Shown here: piece by piece, positions 1 through 7,699 of the stretch | Layout of the letters: each line of letters opens with the position of its first letter | How positions within the stretch are numbered: position 1 is the stretch's first letter | Program-made: the position numbers and the translations under genes | Notes under the pieces: model-generated | Told to the model about the DNA's origin: nothing | What the model saw: only the letters and a program-made list of their open reading frames with translations | Databases searched by the model: none | Source: Haloechinothrix alba | Lineage (GTDB): Bacteria; Actinomycetota; Actinomycetes; Mycobacteriales; Pseudonocardiaceae | DNA length: 64,000 nucleotides | Reading direction: 5' to 3' | Assembly: GCF_900188115.1 (NCBI RefSeq) | Contig: NZ_FZNW01000001.1 | Span: 272,264-336,263 of the forward strand

Positions 1-482
1 TGCAGGAACAGCATGCCGGGCGGCGCGTCGCTGCCGACTGGACGGGACCGCTTGCTGCGCCATGCCGCGCGGCGGAAGAAGATCTCGTCCTCGTCGATGG
101 CGAGCAGGCTGCTGACCGCCCCTCCCACCGCGGATATGGCGATGACCACGATCAGCGCGGTGTGCAGGTCGTCGATGTGCACACCGGGCACGGCGTAGAA
201 GGCGACCAGTGTCGCCGCGCCGAGCAGCAGGAAGCCGGCCAGCCCGAGGGTATGGAACACCACAGGAAGGGCCACCCGCATCACGACGGGCCACACCCCG
301 GCCACGAGCACGCCGAGCAGCAGCGCGCTCACCGTCGGCTGCCACCACTGGTCCATCGCGAAGCCAGGCAGCAGTGCCTGCAGCACGTACAGTGCGCCGG
401 TGACCGCCAGCCAGACCAGCAGCGCGCGGGTCAGCGAACGCCCGCCGCGGATGAGCCTGCCCCGTGTCCCGCGGGTGTTCAT
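1..482 (-). CDS. Membrane protein, N-terminal part (phage-holin-like/alkaline phosphatase superfamily), cut by window edge
   Basis: Only the first 160 residues are in the window; the gene runs off the left edge. The ATG at 482..480 opens a basic N-terminus (MNTRGTRGRLIRGGRS) followed by about four hydrophobic segments (roughly residues 18-36, 46-66, 70-92 and 98-122), then a cytosolic stretch rich in acidic and basic residues that includes FFRRAAWRSKR and ends in PPGMLFL. This arrangement matches actinobacterial proteins in which a holin-like membrane domain precedes a phosphodiesterase/sulfatase-fold domain whose first strand reads like FLQIDGL. The catalytic domain itself is not visible, so the enzyme assignment is inference from family memory; the membrane topology is seen directly. 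Confidence 0.6.
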   Translation of the reverse strand, partial: MNTRGTRGRLIRGGRSLTRALLVWLAVTGALYVLQALLPGFAMDQWWQPTVSALLLGVLVAGVWPVVMRVALPVVFHTLGLAGFLLLGAATLVAFYAVPGVHIDDLHTALIVVIAISAVGGAVSSLLAIDEDEIFFRRAAWRSKRSRPVGSDAPPGMLFL

Positions 483-624
483 CCGGTACCTCCCGCCTCT
501 CGGGTAGCCGGTCGCGATGCCTGCTTTCCGGGTTGGCGCCTCCGGGCGCGGCGAGCTCCGGCCGCACGGCGAGGCCTGCGGTGCGCGTGATCCGGGCCGT
601 GCCACGGAACCTCGCGCGCCCGCC

Positions 625-1101
625 TCATTCCTCGACGCCGGGAAGGTAGGAGTTCATCCTCCGTACCAGGTGTGCCAGCTCGGGCACCTCGATCACCTCG
701 CGTCCGGCCGCGGCCAGCAGCTCGGCACCCTCGCAGTCGACGAACACGTTCGGCTCCCGCCAGGCGAACACGACGCGGGGGATCCCGGCGTCGAGTATGA
801 GCCGTGTGCAGCTGGTCGGGCGCGAGGCACGGGTGCTGCAGGGCTCGAGCGAGCTGTAGATGGTCGCCCCGCCCAGCCGGGCGCCGGTTGCGGGGAGCTT
901 GGCCAGCGCTGACTCCTCCGCGTGGTTGTGCGCGTCCCCTTCGCGGGAGTGGCCGGTGGCGAGTACCTCGCCTCCGGCGTCCGCGATGATGCAGCCCACC
1001 GAGAACGTCGTTCCGGGTGGGCAGCGCTGCGCCAGCTCGATGGCCCGGCGTAGCAGCGCGAGGTCGGCCTCGGTAGCGGTACGCGCGGTGTGCTCAGTCA
1101 T
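625..1101 (-). CDS. RibD-type pyrimidine deaminase (stand-alone domain)
   Basis: A 158-residue zinc cytidine-deaminase-fold protein. The zinc site is readable: HAEESAL (His and catalytic Glu near residue 60) and EPCSTRASRPTSC (two Cys ligands, residues about 87-98). In riboflavin synthesis this domain deaminates the aminopyrimidine and is normally the N-terminal half of RibD; here it is a separate protein. Its ATG overlaps the stop of the reductase gene upstream by 8 bp, so the two are probably translationally coupled and may work as a complex. Neighbouring TenA genes suggest a pyrimidine salvage or modification role rather than bulk riboflavin synthesis, but the substrate cannot be read from the sequence. 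Confidence 0.82.
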   Translation of the reverse strand: MTEHTARTATEADLALLRRAIELAQRCPPGTTFSVGCIIADAGGEVLATGHSREGDAHNHAEESALAKLPATGARLGGATIYSSLEPCSTRASRPTSCTRLILDAGIPRVVFAWREPNVFVDCEGAELLAAAGREVIEVPELAHLVRRMNSYLPGVEE

Positions 1102-1774
1102 CGTCTCGCCCGATCACATAACGCAGGAGCACGACATCTCCCATTGTCCTCGTCTCGGCCAGCCGTAGCAGGCCCGCGGTTGCGGGGCCCGGGTGCGGCA
1201 GGCGCGGCGCCTCGGGATCGCCGAGGAACACCGGCGCGTACACCAGGTGCAGCTCGTCGGCGGCTCCGGCGTCGAGGAACTGGGTGAGTATCCGTGTGCC
1301 GCCCTCCACGAGTAGCCGCTCGATCCCGCGCGCGGACAGATCCGCGAGGACCAGGGACAGGTCGACGGGCTCGCCTGCCTCGACAACGGTGGCCAGCCCG
1401 TCCAGCGTGTCACGCAGGCGGTCGGCCGCCGGTCCCGCGGCGGTGTAGACGAGCTTGTCGCAGGTGCCGGTGGTGAAGAACCGGGCTGTGGGGTCGAGGT
1501 CGCCACGGCTGGTGACGGCCACCTTGGTGGGGTTCTCCTTGCGTCCCGCCTCCAGCCGCGACTGCCTGCGCTGCGGGGAGCGCACAAGGAGCCGCGGGTC
1601 GTCGCTGCGAACCGTGTGCGCGCCCACCAGGATGGCGTCAGCCTCCGCGCGGACTCCGTCGACCCGGTCGAGGTCCTCCTCATTGGACAGAACGAGGCGC
1701 GTGTCGCCTGCGTCGTCGATGTAGCCGTCCAGCGAGGAGGCGACCGAGAGCACGACGTACGGGCGGGGGCTCAT
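1094..1774 (-). CDS. RibD C-terminal-type reductase (dihydrofolate-reductase fold)
   Basis: 226 residues, start chosen at ATG 1774 because GGAGGA lies just upstream; the open frame continues further but has no better site. Family signatures are the first strand YVVLSVASSLDGYI, the substrate/NADPH region RAEADAILVGAHTVRSDDPR and the C-terminal LLVEGGTRIL strand. The RibD C-terminal domain reduces the ribosyl side chain of the deaminated pyrimidine with NADPH. Gene order is reductase then deaminase, the reverse of the domain order in fused RibD. It lies 50 bp downstream of tenA on the same strand, consistent with one four-gene operon. Confidence 0.85.
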   Translation of the reverse strand: MSPRPYVVLSVASSLDGYIDDAGDTRLVLSNEEDLDRVDGVRAEADAILVGAHTVRSDDPRLLVRSPQRRQSRLEAGRKENPTKVAVTSRGDLDPTARFFTTGTCDKLVYTAAGPAADRLRDTLDGLATVVEAGEPVDLSLVLADLSARGIERLLVEGGTRILTQFLDAGAADELHLVYAPVFLGDPEAPRLPHPGPATAGLLRLAETRTMGDVVLLRYVIGRDDD

Positions 1775-1824
1775 GAGGGGTGGATCCTCCTTCCGGGGCG
1801 GCCACGAGCCCGAGCCTACGCCCC

Positions 1825-2502
1825 TCAGCCGTCCGGGCCCGGCCACTGTTCGCGTGACCAGGCCATTTCCCAGAAGGCCAGCTCGTACCGGCTGCTGCTG
1901 AGGAAGACGTCCCGGACGCGGTTACGACCGGACTCCGGCAGCTCCGCGCCGATGCGGTCGGTCAGTGTACGCAGCCAGTCCACCAGCTCGGTGAACTCGG
2001 AGGACGCGTACATCTCGATCCAGCGAGCGTAGTCGCCGTCGTCGGGAGCACCACGCTCGGCGAGGCCCCTGCCGATCTCGCTGAACCCCCACATGCACGG
2101 CAGCAGAGCGGCCAGCAGGTCGGCGAAGTCGCCGATGGTGGCGGTCCGCAGCATGAAGTCGGTGTACCCGCGCGTGGTGGGGGCCATCCGCTCGCGTTCC
2201 AGCTTGGCCGGGTCGATACCGATGTCGGTGCAGTACGAGCGGTGCAGCGACATCTCCTGGTGCAGCGTCTCGTGTACGAGGTTGCAGAACTGGCCCATCG
2301 TCTCCAGGTCAGGTGCCCGGGCGGTGGCCAGCGCGAGCAGGCGCGAGAACTCGATGAGGAAGAGGTAGTCCTGGCGGATCCAGAAGCGGAACCGCTCCTT
2401 GTCCAGGGTCCCGTCGCCGATGCCCCGCACGAAGGGGTGGTTGTGCTGGGCCTGCCAGATCTCGTCGGCGCTCGCGCGCAGCTCCTCGCTCAGCCCTGTC
2501 AT
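1825..2502 (-). CDS. tenA: TenA family aminopyrimidine aminohydrolase (thiaminase II)
   Basis: 225 residues, the usual TenA length. TenA hydrolyses aminopyrimidine breakdown products of thiamine back to HMP for salvage. The catalytic residues known for the family are all visible: Asp45 in RQDYLFL, Cys136 in LLPCMWGFSE and Glu207 in RYELAFWEM. Its ATG overlaps the stop of the upstream paralogue by 4 bp (ATGA). No TPP riboswitch can be recognised upstream, although an insertion sequence starts 111 bp before the first gene of the operon and may have disturbed the original promoter region. Confidence 0.9.
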   Translation of the reverse strand: MTGLSEELRASADEIWQAQHNHPFVRGIGDGTLDKERFRFWIRQDYLFLIEFSRLLALATARAPDLETMGQFCNLVHETLHQEMSLHRSYCTDIGIDPAKLERERMAPTTRGYTDFMLRTATIGDFADLLAALLPCMWGFSEIGRGLAERGAPDDGDYARWIEMYASSEFTELVDWLRTLTDRIGAELPESGRNRVRDVFLSSSRYELAFWEMAWSREQWPGPDG

Positions 2503-3191
2503 GGGCCGTCTCCCTTCGGTCGCTCGTTGCAGGCGTCCCAGAACATCTGCTCGTAGGCCTGCAGCAGGCGGGCTGCCCTGCGTGCGCGCAGCGGGGAGTC
2601 ACCGCAGGAGAGGCCCTCATCGACCACGGCGAGCGCCTGTGACTCGAAGTCGGGCGGCGGGGTGGCGAAGAACTCGAAGAACCCGACGACGTCGTCGGGT
2701 GCGCTGTAGGACGCGCGCAGCGCGGCCGCGACCTGAGCGCAGTTCGCGCCCCACGCGGCGAGGTTGGTGAGGAACGCGAGAGCGACTTCGGCACGGCTCC
2801 CGTTCAGCGCCAGCCACGAGACGTACGACGGGTATGCCTGCGCCTCGGGACGCGGCTCGTGCATGCGGAAGTCACCGCTGGTCATCCCGAGCCAGTCCGC
2901 GAACGTCCCGAGCTTGCCGAGCGCCGTGCCTTCCCCTTCCGCCATGGTCAGGAAGAACTCGCCGGCGAGCCCGCTGGAGAACCGGGTGGCCAGCTGCGCG
3001 AAGCTCCTGCGATCGCTGGAGACGATCACATGCTGCTCCCCGGCGAGGGCCCGGAGCTGGTGCTGGGTGATCTCCCCGGCCCGCAAGCGATCGAGGAACG
3101 GGTGCTCGCGGATGGCGGCGTCGGACTCGGCGAGCTCGCGCCGCGCCTCATCGAACAGCTCACGGGCAGTGGTACCAGACGGTTCGCTCAT
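2499..3191 (-). CDS. TenA/heme-oxygenase-fold paralogue lacking the thiaminase triad
   Basis: 230 residues; start set at ATG 3191, which follows GGAAGGAATGGAG, rather than the longer frame reaching 3257. It aligns by eye with TenA (EHPFLDRL near the N-terminus, a Trp-Gly motif in LAAWGANC where TenA has PCMWG, and a C-terminal YEQMFWD helix). The TenA Asp is replaced within LAGEQH and the nucleophilic Cys is not at the equivalent position, so it is unlikely to be a thiaminase. Some proteins of this fold are iron oxygenases or inactive partners; either is possible. First gene of the operon, overlapping tenA by 4 bp. Confidence 0.75.
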   Translation of the reverse strand: MSEPSGTTARELFDEARRELAESDAAIREHPFLDRLRAGEITQHQLRALAGEQHVIVSSDRRSFAQLATRFSSGLAGEFFLTMAEGEGTALGKLGTFADWLGMTSGDFRMHEPRPEAQAYPSYVSWLALNGSRAEVALAFLTNLAAWGANCAQVAAALRASYSAPDDVVGFFEFFATPPPDFESQALAVVDEGLSCGDSPLRARRAARLLQAYEQMFWDACNERPKGDGP

Positions 3192-3272
3192 CGCTGCTCC
3201 ATTCCTTCCGGTGCCTGTGTTCTGTCTACGCGACACAACGCGCCCTTCGCGACCCACCCACCCGGTCAGGGT

Positions 3273-3302
3273 GGGAGCCGAATGTCACGTTCGGCTCCTT
3301 CT
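3273..3302. repeat. Left half of a dispersed nested palindrome, split by the insertion sequence
   Basis: Begins GGGAGCCGAA and ends CTCCTTCT, where the insertion sequence starts. The other half resumes at 5090 after a repeated TTCT. Joined together the halves match the copies at 40933..40987 and 44991..45047, apart from a few substitutions. This half also folds on itself (GGAGCCGAA/TTCGGCTCC), unlike the other copies. Confidence 0.85.
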
Positions 3303-5089
3303 CGGGCTGTTGCGTAATTGCGGCGTGTCCGGCTGACGGGGTTTGATCGTTTTGTCAGGCTTGGGGTATGGCGAAGCGGTATCGGCCGGTGGAGCGGGAT
3401 CAGGGATTCCTGCTGCCGCCGGACATGCGGGATTGGCTTCCCGCTGACCATCCGGTGTGGCTGTTGGTCACGGTGGTGTCGCAGCATTTGGATACCTCGG
3501 CGGTGCACCGGCACCGCAAGGTGGGCGGGGCGGGCCGGGCCGCGTATGACCCGGACATGCTGTTGACGCTGTTGATTTGGGCGTGGGCGCGGGGTGAGCG
3601 GTCGTCGCGGCGGATCGAGCGACTGTGTCAGGAGGACGTGTCGTTTCGGGTGATCTGTGCTGGCGACGCGCCCGATCATGTGACGCTGTCGCGGTTTCGC
3701 GCGGCGCTGGGCGCGGTGACGGCGGAGCTGTTCGCGCAGGTCCTGCGGCTGTGCGCGCGGCTGGGGATGGGCCGGCTGGATACCATCGCGTTGGACGGGG
3801 TGAAGATCGCGGCGAACGCGTCGGCCACGGCGAGCCGCGACGTCGACGGGCTGCGTCGGCTGGCGGAGCGGATCGTGGACGAGCACGCCACGACCGACGA
3901 GGCCGAGGACGCGCTGTGCGGGCCGTGCCGCGGGGACGAGGTGCCCGCCGAGGCGGCTCACCCCCGCACACGCCCGGAGCGGATCCGCGCGGCACTGAGC
4001 GAGCTGCAGGCCGAGGAGGCCGCCGTGGAGGAGGCCCGCCGGCAACGCGAGGAGCGGGTGGCCGCCGATCCTCGGGTCGATGCCGACGCTGACGGTCCCA
4101 CCCCGACCGGGCGGGTTCCTGAGCAGATCGAGGTGGCCGCCGCGGAGCGGGAGTTGGCCCGCGCGGTCACCGACCAGCAGGCCAAGATCGAGTCGTATCC
4201 GCAGCGGGCGGCCGAGGCCGAGGCGGCCGGTCGCCCGACCCCGTTGAAGCCGCCGACGCCGGTGGAGCAGCACTACCGGGTCCGCAAGGGCCGAGCCCGG
4301 TTGGCCAAGGCGCTGCAGCGGCAGGGGCGCCGAGCCGAACAGCAGCAGGCCGGCACCGGGCCCGCCGCGCGCAAGCCGAAGCGCAACATCACCGACCCGG
4401 ACTCGCGGCTGCTACCGGTGCGCGGCGGTGGCTGGGTTCAGGGCTACAACTGTCAGGCCGTCACCAGCGCCGACGGGCTGATCGTGGCCACCTCGGTGAC
4501 CAACAACCCCGCCGATGTCGTCCAGTTCGAACCGATGATGCGGGCGGCCGAAGCCGCCGCCACGGTGATCAGCCACGCACGCCGCGAGCCCGGCACCGTC
4601 AATCGTGACCAAGCCGACGGCGGAATCGGGGTGCTGCTGGCCGACGCCGGCTACTTCTCCGAACACAACCTCACCACCGAGGGACCGGACCGGCTCATCG
4701 CGCTGGGCACGGCCCGCGACACCGAACGCGCCGCCCGCACCGGCCCGACACACGGGCCACCGCCGGACGAGGCCACCCCGCAACAGACGATGCAGCACCA
4801 GCTACGCACCCAAAAAGGCATCGCCACCTACCGCAAGCGCAGCCACATCGCCGAAACCCCCTTCGGGCACGCCAAGCACAACCTCCGATTCCGGCAATTC
4901 AGCCAACGAGGCATCACCGCCGTCAGCGGTGAATGGACCTTCCACGCAACCGTCCACAACATCAGCAAGATCTTCCGCCAAGGCCACACCCTGCCCGCCA
5001 GCTAAAGCCCAGACCCGCCCCCAGCAACCACAGACCAGGCCACCAACCAAACCAGCCACCCACCCACCAACCGATTACGCAACAGCCCG
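3303..5089 (+). mobile_element. IS1182-type insertion sequence, complete, 1787 bp, TTCT target duplication
   Basis: Ends are exact 16-bp inverted repeats: CGGGCTGTTGCGTAAT at 3303..3318 and its reverse complement at 5074..5089. TTCT flanks both ends (3299..3302 and 5090..5093) as a 4-bp target duplication. One transposase gene fills the element. The intact ends and open frame suggest a recent insertion. The target is the loop of a dispersed palindromic repeat, whose two halves flank the element. Confidence 0.93.
3368..5005 (+). CDS. IS1182 family transposase
   Basis: 545 residues. An N-terminal DUF772-like dimerisation/DNA-binding region (residues about 10-115, with YDPDMLLTLLIWAWARGERS) is followed by a DDE catalytic domain: first Asp in TIALDGVKIAANAS (Asp143), second in LLADAGYFSEH, and the YxxRxxxxE-like motif in TYRKRSHIAETPFGHAK carrying the last acidic residue. 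A coiled, charge-rich linker (about 170-340) separates the first Asp from the rest, as is common in this family. The frame is uninterrupted, so the element may be active. The long open frame on the opposite strand is only its mirror. Confidence 0.93.
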   Translation: MAKRYRPVERDQGFLLPPDMRDWLPADHPVWLLVTVVSQHLDTSAVHRHRKVGGAGRAAYDPDMLLTLLIWAWARGERSSRRIERLCQEDVSFRVICAGDAPDHVTLSRFRAALGAVTAELFAQVLRLCARLGMGRLDTIALDGVKIAANASATASRDVDGLRRLAERIVDEHATTDEAEDALCGPCRGDEVPAEAAHPRTRPERIRAALSELQAEEAAVEEARRQREERVAADPRVDADADGPTPTGRVPEQIEVAAAERELARAVTDQQAKIESYPQRAAEAEAAGRPTPLKPPTPVEQHYRVRKGRARLAKALQRQGRRAEQQQAGTGPAARKPKRNITDPDSRLLPVRGGGWVQGYNCQAVTSADGLIVATSVTNNPADVVQFEPMMRAAEAAATVISHARREPGTVNRDQADGGIGVLLADAGYFSEHNLTTEGPDRLIALGTARDTERAARTGPTHGPPPDEATPQQTMQHQLRTQKGIATYRKRSHIAETPFGHAKHNLRFRQFSQRGITAVSGEWTFHATVHNISKIFRQGHTLPAS

Positions 5090-5120
5090 TTCTATGGAAC
5101 CAATGTCACCTTCGGCTCCC
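5090..5120. repeat. Right half of the split dispersed palindrome
   Basis: Starts with the duplicated TTCT, continues ATGGAACC and ends CACCTTCGGCTCCC, matching the right arm of the copies at 40.9 and 45.0 kb. Together with 3273..3302 it reconstructs one pre-insertion site. Confidence 0.85.
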
Positions 5121-5205
5121 TCACCGATTCACCGCAACGGCGGTAAGGACGGGCTCGGACCCCCGACCGTGACCTCCCGGTGAGCCGGGCCGATAGCCTC
5201 GAGGT

Positions 5206-5847
5206 GTGAATGCAGTCCCTCCCGGCGACGCGCCGACCCCGGCTCCGCAGGTCCTGCGACCGAGGCGGTACTGGTACATCGTCGCCGCAGGTCTTCTCGT
5301 CATAGGGCTCGTCGCCGGCGGCACGCTCGGTTGGCGTGCCAACGCTGCCTACCCGTCGGTCGAGGGAGAGGTCGCCTCCGGCGAGACGGAGCAGGTGGAA
5401 TTCGACCGAGCGGGCATGACGATCTACACCGATCGAGCGTTCCTGGACGGTGGCTGCGAGGTCGAGGACCCGGACGGGCAGGAAGTCCCGCTGGATCCTG
5501 TCGCCAGTACCGAGACGGTGACGTTCAACGACACGGAGTGGCAGGTCGTCCTGCGCAGCAGCGCGAGCGTCCCGGCGGGGGAGTATTCGGTCTCGTGCAC
5601 CTCGGACAGCGATGCGGTGTTCGGTGTCGGACCGGACGCCTCGGTGTTCACCGCCGAGGCTCTGGTGTTCGGGGCCGTCAGCTCGGCGGGCCTCGGCGCG
5701 TTCCTGGCGGGGATGACCACGTTGCTGGTGTATCTCCGGAGACGGGCCGCTCGCAGGGCTTCGGAGAGGAACGCCGCGGACGGGTCCGGTGACGAACCGG
5801 ACGACGACGCCGGGCTGGGGCAGCACGGACCGTCACCCGGCCCCTGA
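5206..5847 (+). CDS. Two-pass membrane protein with extracytoplasmic domain, unknown function
   Basis: 213 residues from a GTG start. A proline-rich cytosolic start is followed by a hydrophobic segment (about residues 22-45, YWYIVAAGLLVIGLVAGG), an extracytoplasmic domain of about 110 residues with two Cys (GGCEV and SVSCTS) that could form a disulfide, a second membrane segment (about 150-172) and an acidic, charged tail. The domain looks beta-rich. I do not recognise the family. The gene ends 10 bp from the convergent gene 5858..6241. Confidence 0.7.
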   Translation: MNAVPPGDAPTPAPQVLRPRRYWYIVAAGLLVIGLVAGGTLGWRANAAYPSVEGEVASGETEQVEFDRAGMTIYTDRAFLDGGCEVEDPDGQEVPLDPVASTETVTFNDTEWQVVLRSSASVPAGEYSVSCTSDSDAVFGVGPDASVFTAEALVFGAVSSAGLGAFLAGMTTLLVYLRRRAARRASERNAADGSGDEPDDDAGLGQHGPSPGP

Positions 5848-5857
5848 GACGGGATCG

Positions 5858-6241
5858 CTACGACTCCCGCCGGTACAGCTCGTCGAGTTCGCGGTGGGCC
5901 GCGACGAAGTGGCCGAGTTCGGCATGGCGATGCCGGACGATGGCCACGATCTTGATCACGGACAGGCCGCAGACGAGGAACACGATCACCGTTACGCCGA
6001 GCAGCAGCTCGAAGTCGTCGCCGTCCACGGGTCGCTCACCGACCACACCGACGAGGTGATGCGCGACGAGGAGGACGGTGACCGCGCCGGACAGCACGGC
6101 GAGCGCTACCTGCCGGGAGAGTAGCTTCGCCCACTGCCGCTTGCGTTCGAGCTTGGCAGCTCGTTTCACCACCGTGGCGCTGCCCCGTAGCTCGTGCGGG
6201 GGCGTGCCCCCCTGGACGGGGACCGAGTCGTTGTCCGGCAC
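5858..6241 (-). CDS. Small membrane protein, unknown function
   Basis: 127 residues from GTG 6241. The N-terminal 45 residues are basic and predicted cytosolic; two membrane segments follow (about 45-65 and 78-102), separated by a short acidic loop (ERPVDGDDFE), and the protein ends in a helical charged tail (ELDELYRRES). No family is recognised. The coding frame is supported by typical third-position GC and by the sensible topology; the exact start is uncertain. Confidence 0.55.
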   Translation of the reverse strand: MPDNDSVPVQGGTPPHELRGSATVVKRAAKLERKRQWAKLLSRQVALAVLSGAVTVLLVAHHLVGVVGERPVDGDDFELLLGVTVIVFLVCGLSVIKIVAIVRHRHAELGHFVAAHRELDELYRRES

Positions 6242-6456
6242 TGTCGGTGCTCCTGCGCCCGCGGGTGTCGTGGAGTTCCGGTCCTAGCCGCGTTGATCGT
6301 CATGTCGTGAGTCCCGAAGCCCTGCCGCGGCGACGGCGCTCGCGGTCCCGTCCGCCGGGCCATGGCCGTCGCGGCTCCTGGTTCCATCCTCGTGCGTGGA
6401 CACGCAGCGAGGAGACTACCGCGTCGAACTCAGGGGTGTGGCGGGATCAGTGCGGA

Positions 6457-6612
6457 TCAGCCCGAGGGGGTGGTGGAGTTCTTCCGGCGCCGGATGCCCT
6501 TGCGTGGCTTACGCAAGGCATCGAAGTCGATGGCGACCGCGCCGACCGCCATAGCTATCAGGATGGCGATACCGAGTAAAGCCCCCACCCACGTCGCGAC
6601 AGTGGTGAACAT
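6457..6612 (-). CDS. Single-pass membrane microprotein (51 residues)
   Basis: Short frame starting at ATG 6612, preceded by AGGGAGCAC at good spacing. It encodes one membrane helix (residues about 4-28, VATWVGALLGIAILIAMAVG) and a very basic tail (RKPRKGIRRRKN). Codon 12 is TTA, the rare leucine codon that in Streptomyces can make expression depend on the bldA tRNA. No homologue can be named. Evidence is the ribosome site, topology and positive-inside charge pattern. Confidence 0.5.
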   Translation of the reverse strand: MFTTVATWVGALLGIAILIAMAVGAVAIDFDALRKPRKGIRRRKNSTTPSG

Positions 6613-6761
6613 TCATGTGCTCCCTGCGCTTGGGGTATGCCAGTCCCAGGTTGACCGCGACGCGTTCGCGGTGCCATAGGCCAACCGGTTGGAACTGTCG
6701 CGCTTGCGCCACCCGAACGGAGCAATGACACGGAGGCAATTTGACCAAACCGCACATTCCG

Positions 6762-7595
6762 CTACGAGATCGCGCCTTGCGCGAGTTCACGCACAGTCTG
6801 GACGACCGCGGTGCCTTGGAGCAACACGAGGTCGTTGTGGTCGGCGCCGTGGACGACGACCGGTTCGGTACCGGCCGCCTCGGCGACCGCGCGGCTTTGC
6901 TCGGGCGGGATGATCGAGTCGGCATCCCCGTACACCACGCGCACAGGTATACCCGACAGCGCACGAACGTTGTCCTGGACCGGGTAGCGATCCTTGAGCA
7001 GCGTTCGCACTGGCAGGAACGGGTAGTGGTGCGCGGCCGTCTCGGCCAGCTCGCTGAACGGGGAACGCAGCACCATCCCCGCCGGTGGGTGTTCGGTGGC
7101 CAGCTCGCTGACCACACCGCAGCCCAGGCTCTCACCGAAATACAGCAGCCGGTCCGGGCGCACCCGCGCCTGCTCGACCAGGTACTCGCGGGCCGCTCGC
7201 ACGTCCCGCGCAAGGCCGTCCTCACTCGGCTTGCCTTCGTTGGCCGCGTAACCGCGGTAGTCCATCAGCAACACCGACATACCGTGCCGGGTCAGCTGCT
7301 CGGCGAGCGGGACCCGCATCGAGCGGTTACCGCCGTTGCCGGGAGCGACCAGGACGGCGGGAGCTTGGGGATCGTGGTTCGGCTTGCCGTCCGCCGGGAA
7401 GAACCACGCCGACAGGTCCAACCCGTCTGCGGTGCGCAGCGTGACATCCTGCCCGCCGGGGAGCTCGTCGGACGCGGCAGGCAGGGGACCGGGAGTGGGG
7501 AGGTAGATGAGGTTGCGTTGAAACACGTAACCAGCTCCCACAGCGAGGCCGACCACGGTCGCACCCACGATGGCAACAGTGAACACTGTCCGCAT
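6762..7595 (-). CDS. Membrane-anchored alpha/beta hydrolase (BEM46/YfhR-like)
   Basis: 277 residues. An N-terminal membrane anchor or uncleaved signal (residues about 3-24) precedes an alpha/beta hydrolase domain. Seen motifs: LVAPGNGGNRS for the oxyanion region, FGESLGCGV holding the nucleophile Ser in GxSxG form, Asp in VYGDADSIIP and His in VHGADHNDL as the rest of the triad. The region LLMDYRGYAANEGKPSEDG is typical of the BEM46/YfhR group of serine hydrolases, whose natural substrates are mostly unknown. It stands alone; a repeat cluster lies just upstream. Confidence 0.82.
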   Translation of the reverse strand: MRTVFTVAIVGATVVGLAVGAGYVFQRNLIYLPTPGPLPAASDELPGGQDVTLRTADGLDLSAWFFPADGKPNHDPQAPAVLVAPGNGGNRSMRVPLAEQLTRHGMSVLLMDYRGYAANEGKPSEDGLARDVRAAREYLVEQARVRPDRLLYFGESLGCGVVSELATEHPPAGMVLRSPFSELAETAAHHYPFLPVRTLLKDRYPVQDNVRALSGIPVRVVYGDADSIIPPEQSRAVAEAAGTEPVVVHGADHNDLVLLQGTAVVQTVRELAQGAIS

Positions 7596-7614
7596 CCTGC
7601 CTCACTCGGTCAAC

Positions 7615-7695
7615 GCTGAACGACGCTTTCACTCCACACAGCGGGCTGAACGACGCTTTCACTCCACCATAGGGACTGAAAGCGTCATTCAGCCC
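7615..7695. repeat. Cluster of GACGCTTTCA palindrome-family units
   Basis: Two direct copies of GCTGAACGACGCTTTCACTC (from 7615 and 7645, 30 bp apart) are followed by one inverted unit (7672..7695, ACTGAAAGCGTCATTCAG). The inverted unit can pair with either direct copy, giving alternative hairpins. The same sequence forms a perfect hairpin at 48596..48644. It sits between the coaA stop and the hydrolase start, both on the minus strand, so it could act in transcription termination. Confidence 0.85.
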
Positions 7696-7699
7696 AACC

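Noticed and set aside
3192..3302. TPP riboswitch upstream of the TenA operon
   Set aside because: No CTGAGA-type core or matching stems; the region is the left half of a palindromic repeat and an IS boundary.
3266..4273. 335-residue frame on the minus strand opposite the IS transposase
   Set aside because: It mirrors the GC-rich transposase codons, is extremely Arg-rich and shows no domain.
7615..7695. Three repeat units of about 22 bp looked like a short CRISPR array
   Set aside because: Spacers are 5-8 bp, one unit is inverted, no cas genes are near, and the unit recurs elsewhere as a simple hairpin.
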